Assembly (NCBI GenBank): GCA_963745675.1 | Contig: CAVUYM010000027.1 | Location: forward strand, 62,001-126,000 | Source of the DNA: JAUIIK01 sp963745675 | GTDB lineage: Bacteria > Chloroflexota > Chloroflexia > Thermomicrobiales > CFX8 | Length of the DNA stretch: 64,000 nt | Direction: 5' to 3' | Part shown: positions 37,892 through 46,968 of the stretch, piece after piece | How positions within the stretch are numbered: the first letter of the stretch is position 1 | Layout: each line of letters begins with the position of its first letter | Notes under the pieces: model-generated | What the model saw: the letters and a program-made list of their open reading frames with translations, nothing else | Databases searched by the model: none | Told to the model about the DNA's origin: nothing | Translations under genes and position numbers: made by a program

Positions 37892-39163
37892 ATGTCAGTA
37901 CCAGATATTTCGGTCGTACTTTCTGGAGATGCTCTCATTACGCGCCCGTACGCGCCACGAGCCGATGCTCGGCTCAAAGCACTACTTGCTAGCGCAGACG
38001 TGCGTTTTTCCAATCTTGAGATGCTTTTGAACGACTACCACGGTACGCCGATGGTCGAAGCGGGCGGACTCCATCTCTCGGCTCCGATCACCATTGGGCA
38101 GGATATGTTGGACACGGGGTTTAACATCTTCGCTACGGCGAACAATCACTCACTCGATTCCGGCACGGACGGACTCGAACACCATATCGAGGCGATGCGT
38201 TCCCTCGACATGAATTTTGCCGGCGTCGGTGCAGCGCTTGGTGAAGCCTCCGCTCCGGTGTACCTGGACACTGCCAATGGTCGCGTTGCTTTGATCTCGT
38301 GTGCTTCATCGTTTGCCACAGGACACCGAGCAGGGGAGCGCCGCCCCGATTTCGTAGGTCGCCCAGGACTGAACCCTTTGCGGGTGAAGACGACAATCGG
38401 ACTTTCAAACGAAGAGTATGGATGGTTACAGCAAATTGCGGAATCTATTGGCGTGGCCGAGACGAACCGCTGGGTCGAAGAGATGGAATTCAGGAAGCCG
38501 CCGGAGGATCCTGAAAACCAGATGTATTTTCTTGGACGGTCCGCGTTGGAAGGTACACTCTTCGAACGAACGGAAAAGTCAGGGATCAGTACCAAGCCTC
38601 ATCCTGGAGATATGGCGCGCATAGCGGCAGAAATAGACCATGCACGGCGTCAAGCGGATCTGGTGATAGTGAGCATCCATGCGCATGAAGCCGATATCCA
38701 GATCGAAAAGCCGGCAGCGTTTATTACCGAGTTCGGCCATAGCTGCATCGATGCCGGTGCGGATATTGTTACCGGTAGCGGGCCGCACATTATGCGCGGC
38801 ATCGAGATCTACGATGGTAAGCCGATCTTCTACAGTCTGGGAAATCTCTGGTTCGAGTTTGAAACGGTCAATCGACTGCCAGCTGACAGTTACGAGATGT
38901 GGCATGTCGATACCCAGGCATCAACGCCAGCTGATGTCTACGACAATGGACTTCTCGGCTTCCACAAGGACGTGCGCTATTGGGAATCCGCGTTGCCCTA
39001 CTGCGAGTTCCGCAACGGTGAACTGGCAAAAATCGATCTTCACTGCATGTCGCTGGGCTACGGAGAACAGCGTTCCCGACGCGGCACTCCTCGCGAATCC
39101 ACGATAGAAGACGCAGAAGGATCATTGGCTATATCGGAGAATTTCAAAGCCATTTGGAGTTGA
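37892..39163 (+). CDS. CapA-like metallophosphatase-fold protein, copy 2, intact
   Basis: This 423-residue protein belongs to the CapA/PgsA superfamily. LSGDALITRPY, FSNLEM, ATANNHSLDSG, VSIHAHEAD and GSGPHIMRGIEIYDGKPIFYSLGN (in parts) supply the metal ligands of the phosphoesterase fold. It lacks the signal anchor of CapA proteins that work in capsule assembly, so it is probably cytoplasmic. Its position beside a peptide importer, repeated for copy 1, suggests that it handles an imported compound or an intermediate from it. ATG 37892 follows AGGAA; a TTG two codons earlier is possible. The true reaction is unknown. Confidence 0.83.
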   Translation: MSVPDISVVLSGDALITRPYAPRADARLKALLASADVRFSNLEMLLNDYHGTPMVEAGGLHLSAPITIGQDMLDTGFNIFATANNHSLDSGTDGLEHHIEAMRSLDMNFAGVGAALGEASAPVYLDTANGRVALISCASSFATGHRAGERRPDFVGRPGLNPLRVKTTIGLSNEEYGWLQQIAESIGVAETNRWVEEMEFRKPPEDPENQMYFLGRSALEGTLFERTEKSGISTKPHPGDMARIAAEIDHARRQADLVIVSIHAHEADIQIEKPAAFITEFGHSCIDAGADIVTGSGPHIMRGIEIYDGKPIFYSLGNLWFEFETVNRLPADSYEMWHVDTQASTPADVYDNGLLGFHKDVRYWESALPYCEFRNGELAKIDLHCMSLGYGEQRSRRGTPRESTIEDAEGSLAISENFKAIWS

Positions 39164-39304
39164 CGTAGCCTTTGAAGACGGGATTGGGGCGGGTGTCGAT
39201 CTAGAGGGTTGTGCGCATCGAATGTACCGTTGCGGCGAACTCGCATGCGCTGACCTGACTCTTCGCCAGCACGTATAGTTGGAGGTTGGAGAGGAGATAA
39301 CATA

Positions 39305-40194
39305 TTGCGAATTGCTATAGATAATGGTCTTTCTGAACTGTTGAAGAGCGAGGAGGAACGACGGGAAAGTACCGGCTTCCAATTCACCGAGGGTCCGCTC
39401 TGGATACCTGAGCGGGAGTGCCTGCTATTCTCGGATATTCCGGCTGACACGATCTATCGCTGGAGTCCTGGTAGCGATGCAGAGATCTATCGGCGCCCGA
39501 GTAACCACGCAAATGGGCTTACGCTCGACAACGCAGGCAACATTCTCGCGTGCGAGCATTCGGGACGTCGAATCAGCATTGCGGCATTCACGGGGACCCG
39601 GAACCGCTTGCGGAGACGTATGAGGATAAGCGCTTCAACAGTCCGAACGACATCATTGTGGCGACGACGGATGCCGTCTATTTCACAGATCCTGACTATG
39701 GCTTGCTCAGTGTCGGTGGCGGTGAAGAGGCGCGCGAGATCGACGTCATGGCAACCTATCGAATCGCGACAAACGGCGCTGTTCAGCAGATAGCGACCGA
39801 TTTCGGCAAGCCGAACGGCCTTACCTTCTCGCCCGTGGAAACGCAGATCTATATCGCCGACTCGGGCGCACGACTTATCAAGCGCTACACCGTGTTTGCC
39901 GACGGAGCGATATCAAGTGAAGGTGAACTCTTCGTCGATATGAGCGATGATGCGCGCGCGGGAGTTCCTGACGGGATGAAAGTCGACGACGCCGGACGCC
40001 TGTGGACGACTGGCCCCGGCGGCATCTGGATCCTCGATTCAAATGGCGAGATCGTTGGTCAGATCGAACTCGACGAGCAACCTGCGAATCTGGCGTGGGG
40101 TGGCCCCGACTTCAGCACGCTCTATGTTACCGCTCGAACTGCGCTATACAGTATCGAGACAAATGTTCGCGGAGTTGCGCCGGGATCGCGCTAA
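39305..40194 (+). pseudogene. SMP-30/gluconolactonase-family protein, one frameshift
   Basis: This is a six-bladed beta-propeller of the SMP-30/LRE family, which hydrolyses sugar lactones using a calcium or zinc site. FTEGPLWIPE holds the first metal ligand, RFNSPNDIIV the second, GKPNGLTFS a substrate-side motif and PDGMKVDDAGRLW the aspartate. The frame changes once near 39575, between CEHSGRRISI and GDPEPLAETYED. The length of about 296 residues is normal. The TTG at 39305 follows AGGAG. It is 141 bases after the CapA gene and could belong to the same catabolic set. Confidence 0.83.
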
Positions 40195-40209
40195 CCCATT
40201 GGGCTTGTT

Positions 40210-40899
40210 TCAACTATCGCGAGTGAGACTCACCACGCCGCTCTCGGTACCAACGAGAGCGTGCGTGGCGAGATTGATGAAGAGACCGTGATCGACAATG
40301 CCGGTGCGTAACTTCAGTTCGTTTGCGAGTGCATCTAGCGGGCGATAGTGTACTCGGCGCACATCGACGATGTAGTTACCCTCGTCGGTCTGGTAGGCCG
40401 AGCCATCGCCTTGAAGGCGAAGCTCCGGTTCACCGTATTGCCAAAGCCCATCGAAGGTGCGATTCGATCCGAATGGGATGATTGCAATCGGTATCGGGAT
40501 GCGGTCCAAGGTCTGATCGAGGCGATCACAAAGCTTGGTTTCATCGATGATGAGCATAAACCGTTGGGCAGCTTCGGCCACGATTCGCTCACGTGTCAGT
40601 GCTCCCCCGAGGCCTTTGATAGCTGAAAGAGAGTGGCGAGCGACTGCGTCGGCGCCGTCCACCGCGATATCGAGAGGGCCATCAAGATCACGGAGCGGGA
40701 TTCCAAACTGACAAGCCAAATTAGCGGTTGTGACTGAACTAGCGACGGCGCTGATTTTCAATCCTGCATTGACTCGACGCCCCAATGCGTGGACGAATGC
40801 TCGCGCAGTCGATCCGCTGCCTAATCCAACGCTCATCCCGGGTTCAATAAGATCCGCTGCCGCTTCTGCAGCAGCTATCTTCATCTCGTCAATACTCAC
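40210..40899 (-). CDS. rpiA: Ribose-5-phosphate isomerase A
   Basis: The enzyme interconverts ribose 5-phosphate and ribulose 5-phosphate in the pentose phosphate pathway. The 229-residue product has GLGSGSTARAF for phosphate binding. DGADAVARHSLSAIKGLGGAL stands in place of the usual DGADEID...KGGGGAL, and VDHGLFIN near the end. The two or three substitutions within these motifs (ADAVAR for ADEIDR, HGL for NGL) are noticeable but leave the catalytic residues plausible. The GTG at 40899 gives the normal N-terminus; a longer frame upstream runs antisense to the next gene and is unlikely. Confidence 0.85.
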   Translation of the reverse strand: MSIDEMKIAAAEAAADLIEPGMSVGLGSGSTARAFVHALGRRVNAGLKISAVASSVTTANLACQFGIPLRDLDGPLDIAVDGADAVARHSLSAIKGLGGALTRERIVAEAAQRFMLIIDETKLCDRLDQTLDRIPIPIAIIPFGSNRTFDGLWQYGEPELRLQGDGSAYQTDEGNYIVDVRRVHYRPLDALANELKLRTGIVDHGLFINLATHALVGTESGVVSLTRDS

Positions 40900-40983
40900 C
40901 GCGTGTCCGATCCCTGTCTGAACCAACTGACCGCAATCCACCGAATTGATTAGACTATTGCACGTGTCGAAAGGGGAGCCAAC

Positions 40984-41305
40984 TTGAATGACGCAACGCC
41001 TCGAGTCTGGGTCGAAGAGATCGCTCCGCCTTCGACTCTTCGGTTTACCTGGGAACTGTCGCCCGAGCACCAATTGAGCGAAAATACGCGCGGTGGAGCA
41101 TGTGGCGGCGGTCGTCGCTGAAACCCCGGGTGTGGTGAACGTCCAAGCATCTGAAGATGGGCTGATCGTCGATATAGATCCGGATCAGGTCACTCGCTAC
41201 GACCTTGCTGCTGTAATTCGAAATACATTGAAACCCGAAAGCGATGGCAGCGAACATCGAGAACCTCAAGACACGTGTCTGGGCCGAAGACCTGACGGCA
41301 ACTGA
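40984..41305 (+). pseudogene. Small HMA-like-fold protein without metal cysteines, one frameshift
   Basis: TTG 40984 follows AAGGGGAG and opens a frame with PRVWVEEIAPPSTLRFTWEL. After a shift near 41090, HVAAVVAETPGVVNVQASEDG continues it. The second half has the beta-alpha-beta pattern of heavy-metal-associated (HMA) domains but lacks the CxxC pair. The opening matches the first residues of the next gene (TRVWAEDLTATEMRITWEM), so the two are paralogues side by side. The end overlaps the next gene's start by about 60 bases. The function is unknown. Confidence 0.55.
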
Positions 41306-42095
41306 GATGCGCATTACCTGGGAGATGCCAGGGTCCGACGACGGGGGCGAGGATCGTCACCAGCGCCGCCGCGTAGCTGCCTGGCTTACGGTCGTCCCAG
41401 GCGTCAGTTCTGCCTCTATCGACGATGACAGCGTCCGAGTGCGCTACGCTCCCGATACACTCGATAGCGGTACGCTGGGAGATGAGGTGCGCGGGGCAGT
41501 GCACGATGATACGCCGCTGCGCCAGCGTTCTGACGAACTCCTAAAGCGCGCGCCAACATACGGGAATCTCGCTCGCAAACTGGCTCTCGACGACCGCATT
41601 AGCCCACTCCCCGGTGCAGCCAAGCAGGCAGTGGCGGCCAGAGCAAAGGGTGGTGGCGGGAGGGGCACGGCGGTACGAACCGCGGCCCGATTTATTCCGG
41701 GAGCCACCCTCATAACCCGCATCCAGATGCTCGTGCCAATGCTGACTGAGCTTTCAACCTGGAGTCGCGAAGCGGACCCGGAGATCGTCGAACAGCATTT
41801 GGCTTCAGTGAAACTGGACAGGGATACTCTGCGGCGCGACACGATCACGGCTCACGAGATTCGATATTATGCTCGTGACTCGGCGGTAGAAACAGCGTCG
41901 GCACTAGGTGCAAAGGCATCTGCCGGGGCGCGTCAAGCAATCTCCGCCGGACGCGAGATGATCTCTTCCATGCGCGAGGCGTATGACGAGGCTAGCGCGC
42001 CAACCGTTCCGTCCAATGAAGACACCCCTGAGGCGGAGGAAGAGAATATCGAAACTATCCCCCGGGAAGATTCGCCGCCAGCGGATCCTGTGTAA
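41244..42095 (+). CDS. HMA-like-domain protein with helical C-terminal region
   Basis: In this 283-residue protein, residues 10-95 repeat the fold of the neighbouring gene (RVWAEDL, WLTVVPGVSSASIDDDSVRV) without the CxxC metal motif. A middle region with ISPLPGAAKQAVAARAKGGGGRG follows. Then comes a hydrophobic helix near ARFIPGATLITRIQMLVPML, which might dip into the membrane, and a charged tail ending in acidic residues. Some relatives of HMA domains lacking cysteines occur at the front of P-type ATPases, but no ATPase is here. The end overlaps the convergent LCP gene by 41 bases. Confidence 0.6.
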   Translation: MAANIENLKTRVWAEDLTATEMRITWEMPGSDDGGEDRHQRRRVAAWLTVVPGVSSASIDDDSVRVRYAPDTLDSGTLGDEVRGAVHDDTPLRQRSDELLKRAPTYGNLARKLALDDRISPLPGAAKQAVAARAKGGGGRGTAVRTAARFIPGATLITRIQMLVPMLTELSTWSREADPEIVEQHLASVKLDRDTLRRDTITAHEIRYYARDSAVETASALGAKASAGARQAISAGREMISSMREAYDEASAPTVPSNEDTPEAEEENIETIPREDSPPADPV

Positions 42096-43503
42096 GATTC
42101 TGGGCAATCCAGCGCAACGCATCCCATTCACCGAACAAGAACCAGCCTGAGTCGTTGACGACCGGATAGGTAAAAGGAGTGATCGAGTGCGTCCAGATAT
42201 GGTCGCGGTCAATCTTTTGCGCCAGCGAAGCGAGAGACAGTACCTGGCGTGGCGAGAGATCCGTGCGAATGGATTGTCCCAGTTCTCCAATGAGATCCGC
42301 TAGTTTCGTAATCAGACCCGATTCCAAAACCTGGTCGCGGATTGCAAGAAGCAATTGCTGCTGCCGTTCCGCCCTCACAAAGTCCCCGTCCGAGTGGCGC
42401 GTTCGAGCATACTGAACTGCTTCTTTCCCATCGAGACGTTGTATCCCGGATGGGAAGTAGGCACGGGTATATCCATAGTCTTCGGTTGGATATTGGTCAT
42501 CTTTAAGTTGGCCGTCAACATCGAGAATGACACCACCGATCGTGTTCACGATCTGCTCTAATCCCGGTATATCGACGGTGGCGTAGTAGTCGATGTAGAT
42601 CCCGAAATTCAGCTCGATAGTCTGTGCGATCAAAGCCGGTCCGCCGCCTTCGATGTCGTACAGTTCGCCCCATGGATAAGCGCTATTGATCTTGGATCCT
42701 GAGGAAAAGCCAGGGATGTCGACGACCAGATCCCGAGGTATTGAAAACATGTCGACACGCCGAATAGTCGGGTCGACTCGCACAACGATCATCGTGTCGC
42801 TGCGTCCCTCTGTCGTTTCGCTCGGACGCGTATCGATTCCGAGGAGCAGAATATGAATCGGATCCGAGCCATTCCATTCCGGTAATGGAGTTGGCGTGGC
42901 TGTCGGTCGGAGCTACGGTTCCCGTTACGGTCGGTACAACCTCGGGAGTCTCTATCAGATCAGGGTGAGTGATCGTTCCCAGCGTCGGTGTTTCTTGATT
43001 GTCCAAATCGATACTTGATGGGAACGGCGTTGAAAAGGCAGATGCAGGTGTTCCTCCAACTGTGGCTGTCAGGAGCGCAATCACGGATTCCGGCATGCCG
43101 GTGGGAGCTGGAGTCGCTTGGTCGACGAACACTGCGCGGTCACTGGGAGTCTCGAAAATATCGCGTGCGAGCCAGGCGGCATAGGCAGTAGGTACGACAA
43201 TTGTCAACGCCCAAATTGCCACGGCCAGAGGGACGAGTGACATAATAACGAGCGAGGTTTTGCGGGTGCGACTACGTCCCGCTGCCGTCTCACCGGTGTC
43301 GACAGCGGGTCGACTTCTGCGATCCAGACGGTATTTTGCGAAGAGCGGGCGGGTTGGGGTCCTTTTCTGTCTTCGATTTCCCGGAGCCAGGTGGCGGGTG
43401 CTCGCTCGCCTACCGCTGTATTGCAACGTCCACCGCCGTTATTTCTCCGATTCTGCTCACCGATCTCTGGAGAGTTCACTCTGAATAGAACACGCTGGGG
43501 CAT
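42055..43503 (-). pseudogene. LytR-CpsA-Psr (LCP) family cell-wall ligase, frameshifted
   Basis: LCP proteins transfer glycopolymers from lipid carriers to peptidoglycan outside the membrane. A basic cytoplasmic tail leads to one membrane helix (VIMSLVPLAVAIWALTIVV). A Pro/Thr-rich spacer follows, and then the catalytic domain: LLLGIDTRP, EGRSDTMIVVRVD, SIPRDLVVDIPG and QYARTRHSDGDFVRAERQQQ, which hold the arginines and aspartates of the pyrophosphate site. A shift near 42890 joins TGTVAPTATPTPLPEWNGS, and another within 43320-43420 separates the first 50 residues, which begin at ATG 43503. Both domains are complete when repaired. Confidence 0.84.
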
Positions 43504-43683
43504 CGACCGTCACGCATTGTATGTCGGGCTGGCATTAGCGATCTTTGAAGTCGAGCATCCTTATACCTGTATCGACCATCGAAAGCCGGCATTTGAAAGT
43601 GTTGAACTAAGCGCCCGATCAGAATACAGTCTAACCACGATATCAAGCATAGCCGACTGAATGTACGGAAAGAGAGAAATCCC

Positions 43684-44472
43684 GTGCTGCATCGACGCGA
43701 CGAATCTGGTCTTACGCTCATTTCGCAGCCGGCTCACGCCTGGATATCCGGACAACTAGCGGCTTGCTGGGGCAACAATGAACTCGAGCTTGCGCGACCA
43801 ATCCCAGAGCTTATCCTCGCGACGGAACAGCACGATCTAGCCTGGCTCGATTGGGAAAGTCGACCGACGCTCAACCCGAAATCCGGTCTTCCATACGCGT
43901 TCAACGAGTTGCCGACAGCGGATCATCTCGGAATATGGAAACACGCGTCTCCAAGAGCATTATCGTACGGGCGGGTTCCAGCGCTGCTGATATCGATGCA
44001 CGGCACATACCTGTATCGGCGTTTTCACGACTTTGACAGCGATTCATCAGAAGAAGTTGTGCTCGCTCGATCGTTTCTGGAGCGAGAGGAATCGTTTCAA
44101 GCCGATATTATGGCATCGCTCATGGATTCAAGCGACATATCCGCATTCCAGATCAAGCAAATGCGGGAACTTCTTTCGCTCTGGGACGCTGTTTCACTGG
44201 CGCTGTCCATGGGATTTTACGAATCCAGAACCTTTGACGGCGTACCGACAAACAACGGTTCTATATCAATGCGACTGACTCCCAGGGGAAATTCAGATTG
44301 CGAGTTCTCGGTTGACCCCTGGCCCTTTCAGATCCAAAGAGTTGATTTGCAGTGCGAGGGACGCCGACTTAATAGGACGTTTAGCGACGAGCAGCTGATG
44401 AGAACAGCACTGTCCACAGCACAACCGAGAACGCTCCAGTTCAGCCTGTTTCCAATCGCACTAGAATCATGA
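43684..44472 (+). CDS. DUF3891-family protein
   Basis: This 262-residue protein matches DUF3891. LTLISQPAHAWISGQLAACW near the N-terminus, ATEQHDLAWLDWESRPTLN, LISMHGTYLYRR and MRELLSLWDAVSLALSM follow the family pattern, with histidines and aspartates placed as in metal-dependent HD-like helical enzymes. The function of the family is not known. The GTG at 43684 is used after GGAAAGAGAG. It is divergent from the LCP gene and begins a plus-strand series. Confidence 0.8.
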   Translation: MLHRRDESGLTLISQPAHAWISGQLAACWGNNELELARPIPELILATEQHDLAWLDWESRPTLNPKSGLPYAFNELPTADHLGIWKHASPRALSYGRVPALLISMHGTYLYRRFHDFDSDSSEEVVLARSFLEREESFQADIMASLMDSSDISAFQIKQMRELLSLWDAVSLALSMGFYESRTFDGVPTNNGSISMRLTPRGNSDCEFSVDPWPFQIQRVDLQCEGRRLNRTFSDEQLMRTALSTAQPRTLQFSLFPIALES

Positions 44473-44669
44473 TCTGAAGTGCTCCCGGTTGGAAGTACGA
44501 ACTTCATTGGATGCACTCGATCGGCAATTCAGCGAAACTTCTGCTTTAGGGGTGAGAACCGCACTCGGCCGGATACCAGCAAACGGGAAGAACGATCACG
44601 GATACGCGCATCGTAATCGACCGAATACGAAGATACACGGGTGATCATCCCCGTTCCGTTTGGACATTG

Positions 44670-45881
44670 ATGTTCTCCATCATCATCGTTTGGGTTGGTC
44701 GTGGAATGGTAATGCCATTCACGATCATATTCTTCACCCAGATCGTTGGTCTCGAAGGCGGTATCGTCGGCGGCGGGATTGCCGCTGCCAGCATTCTTGG
44801 GTTGACTGCGGTGACGGTCACCGCCGGTTTGATCGATCGCGTCGGTGGGAAGCCGGTCCTTGTCTCTGCGATTGTGATAATGGGCGTTGCCTATACGTTG
44901 TTAGCATGGGCCGAATCCATTTGGCCGTATTTGATCTTCACCATGTTCTTTTACATCGCAAGTCAATCCTACTGGCCTGCTATCGACTCGCTTACTGCCT
45001 CACTCGCCTACGAGGGCAAAGTCATCACTGCGTTTTCGATGGTGCGCGTCGGGAATGCGGTTGGCATCGGCACGGGTGGCCTACTCGGCGGTGTCTTAGT
45101 CTCCGGTGGTGGGCTCGTCGAATACCGGGTGATGTTTATCGTTGCCGGCCTGCTCTTCATTGCGGGAGCAGCTGTCATTTGGTTCGTGGTTCCAGCTCCC
45201 AAGATCGTAGACCGGAATGACGGAACGGATGAGCCGGACGTCGGTTGGTCGTATGTTCTCCGCGATCGCACATTCCTTTACGGAATGTTACTGCTCTTCG
45301 TGCTCGTGCTCGGCTTTACCCAGATGAGCATGTCCGTGCCGCCATTCCTGCGCGCAGAAGCGGGAGCTAGCGAAGGCTACATCGGTCTGCTTTTCTTCAT
45401 GAACACCGTAGCAGTCATAGCTCTCCAGGTTCCGATCGCATCCCGAGTTGACCGCGGAAATACTGGTGTACTTTTGGCGGTGGCGGCGCTTTTCTGGGCG
45501 GGCGCATTTGGATTAATGCTGCTGACGGTCGACACCGCCTCTGCCGCTGTGCTCGTTTTCGCCTCATTCACGCTCGGTGAGCTCCTTTTCATGCCGCTCA
45601 CGGCGGTCGTGCCTGTGCGGCTCGCTCCAGTCCACTTGCGCGGAAGGTATTTCTCAATGCTCAGCATGACATGGGGCGCCTCCGCCGCGATTGCGACGCT
45701 TGTAGCTGGCTTGATTCAGGACGTCGAAAACGCTGGCATCATCTGGCCAATCATGGCCGCCATCATGGTCCTGGCGGCCGGGGCAGCATTGCGCCTTCGT
45801 AATTCCAAGCGATTGCAACACGAACCGTTTGAGACACCGCTTCCAGGTGCAACGCCCGCGCCTGCTAACCTTGGAGACTAG
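44670..45881 (+). CDS. Major facilitator superfamily transporter
   Basis: About 12 hydrophobic helices lie in a 403-residue product. Between helices 2 and 3, GLIDRVGGKPVLV is the MFS signature loop, and the mirror-image loop is ASRVDRGNTGVLL. The ATG at 44670 lies just at the first helix. In the same frame upstream the sequence TGDHPRSVWTLMF reads as a typical N-terminal tail, so the real start may be earlier at a non-standard or shifted codon. The substrate cannot be predicted, and drug or sugar export are both possible. Confidence 0.82.
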   Translation: MFSIIIVWVGRGMVMPFTIIFFTQIVGLEGGIVGGGIAAASILGLTAVTVTAGLIDRVGGKPVLVSAIVIMGVAYTLLAWAESIWPYLIFTMFFYIASQSYWPAIDSLTASLAYEGKVITAFSMVRVGNAVGIGTGGLLGGVLVSGGGLVEYRVMFIVAGLLFIAGAAVIWFVVPAPKIVDRNDGTDEPDVGWSYVLRDRTFLYGMLLLFVLVLGFTQMSMSVPPFLRAEAGASEGYIGLLFFMNTVAVIALQVPIASRVDRGNTGVLLAVAALFWAGAFGLMLLTVDTASAAVLVFASFTLGELLFMPLTAVVPVRLAPVHLRGRYFSMLSMTWGASAAIATLVAGLIQDVENAGIIWPIMAAIMVLAAGAALRLRNSKRLQHEPFETPLPGATPAPANLGD

Positions 45882-45965
45882 GGTCAGTGGTTGCGCTAGA
45901 AGGAATGTCGCTGGGTTCGATTCAATGACGAACTTCATTATCAGGTCGCATGTAGAGAGGTATTC

Positions 45966-46859
45966 ATGGCAGGTCCTACATTTGGGAAGCCGCCCCCAAT
46001 AGGGGAGCTTCATTTCGGCATTGTAGCTGGGCAGCATTATCGGGAATGGCCCGAACTCGTCGAGCAATTTCAGTGGGCAGATGAAACTGGATGGGATTCG
46101 GCGTGGGGATTCGATCACTTCTTTTCGCTTCGCGATGGTGATGAATCGGGTGTCTGTCTGGATGGTTGGACCCTACTCGGTGCGATGGCGGTACTCACGA
46201 AGAAGGTTCAGCTTGGGCTCATGGTTACAGGTGTCACCCATAGATTGCCAGCCGTTCTCTTCAAACAGGCTGTCACCGTTGACCATGCTTCGCAAGGTCG
46301 GTGCATCCTGGGAATCGGCGCGGCCTGGAACGAGCGCGAGCACAACGCATTCGGGATACCGTTTCCGCCACCGAAGGTTCGCGTCGACATGTTCGCCGAG
46401 GCGATGGAAATGTTCCATCTGGCTGAGACTCAAGATCGAGTGACTTTCAACGGCGCGAACTATAGCCTGGACAATGCTCCATTTGAGCCGAAGCCGGTGC
46501 ATGGTCACATACCGATAATGATCGGTTCGACGGGTCGCCGGATGATGCGTTACGTGGCGCGCTATGCAGATATGTGGGATGGAGGCGGAAGTCCAGAAGA
46601 ATTCGCCGCTCACAGCGACCGCCTCGACCGCCTCTGTCGAGAAATAGGCCGAGATCCGAGCGAGATCTGCCGGTCCTACCAGCGAGGTCCCAAAGAACTC
46701 GAATCAGTCGACGCGTTTCGTGAGCATGTCAAGTCCTACGCGGCAGTCGGGGTCAGAGCATTTCTGATGGACATGCCGAACGGCACGCCGACTCCAGTGA
46801 TGACTGAAATAGCGGAAAAGGTCATCCCTGAACTGCGGGATTGGTACCGGAATAAGTAA
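45966..46859 (+). CDS. LLM-class F420-dependent oxidoreductase
   Basis: This 297-residue TIM-barrel flavin/deazaflavin enzyme is of the luciferase-like monooxygenase class. WGFDHFFSL, LGLMVTGVTHRLPAVLFKQAVTVDH and LGIGAAWNEREHNAFGI are characteristic of the F420-type subgroup, and PIMIGSTGRRMMRYVARYAD holds the cofactor phosphate. It would transfer hydride to or from an unknown substrate in the cytoplasm. The ATG at 45966 follows AGAGAGG. Similar genes are numerous in Chloroflexota and actinobacteria. A terminator follows. Confidence 0.85.
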   Translation: MAGPTFGKPPPIGELHFGIVAGQHYREWPELVEQFQWADETGWDSAWGFDHFFSLRDGDESGVCLDGWTLLGAMAVLTKKVQLGLMVTGVTHRLPAVLFKQAVTVDHASQGRCILGIGAAWNEREHNAFGIPFPPPKVRVDMFAEAMEMFHLAETQDRVTFNGANYSLDNAPFEPKPVHGHIPIMIGSTGRRMMRYVARYADMWDGGGSPEEFAAHSDRLDRLCREIGRDPSEICRSYQRGPKELESVDAFREHVKSYAAVGVRAFLMDMPNGTPTPVMTEIAEKVIPELRDWYRNK

Positions 46860-46882
46860 ACTCCCGCGCTTTCTTTGAGAAT

Positions 46883-46913
46883 AGGTCCGGCACATCTAGT
46901 GCCGGACCTTTTT
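46883..46913. terminator. Bidirectional intrinsic terminator
   Basis: AGGTCCGGCAC and its exact complement form an 11-bp stem with a 5-base loop followed by TTTT. It lies between the LLM gene and the convergent PhoX gene and can serve both. Confidence 0.85.
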
Positions 46914-46968
46914 GCGTTGCAGGATGGATCTACTGACAGCGACTAGCTCGCAGTTGGCGCTGACTCAA

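Noticed and set aside
45900..45935. A GGGTTCGATTC sequence resembling a tRNA T-loop
   Set aside because: No acceptor, D or anticodon stems can be formed around it within a tRNA length.
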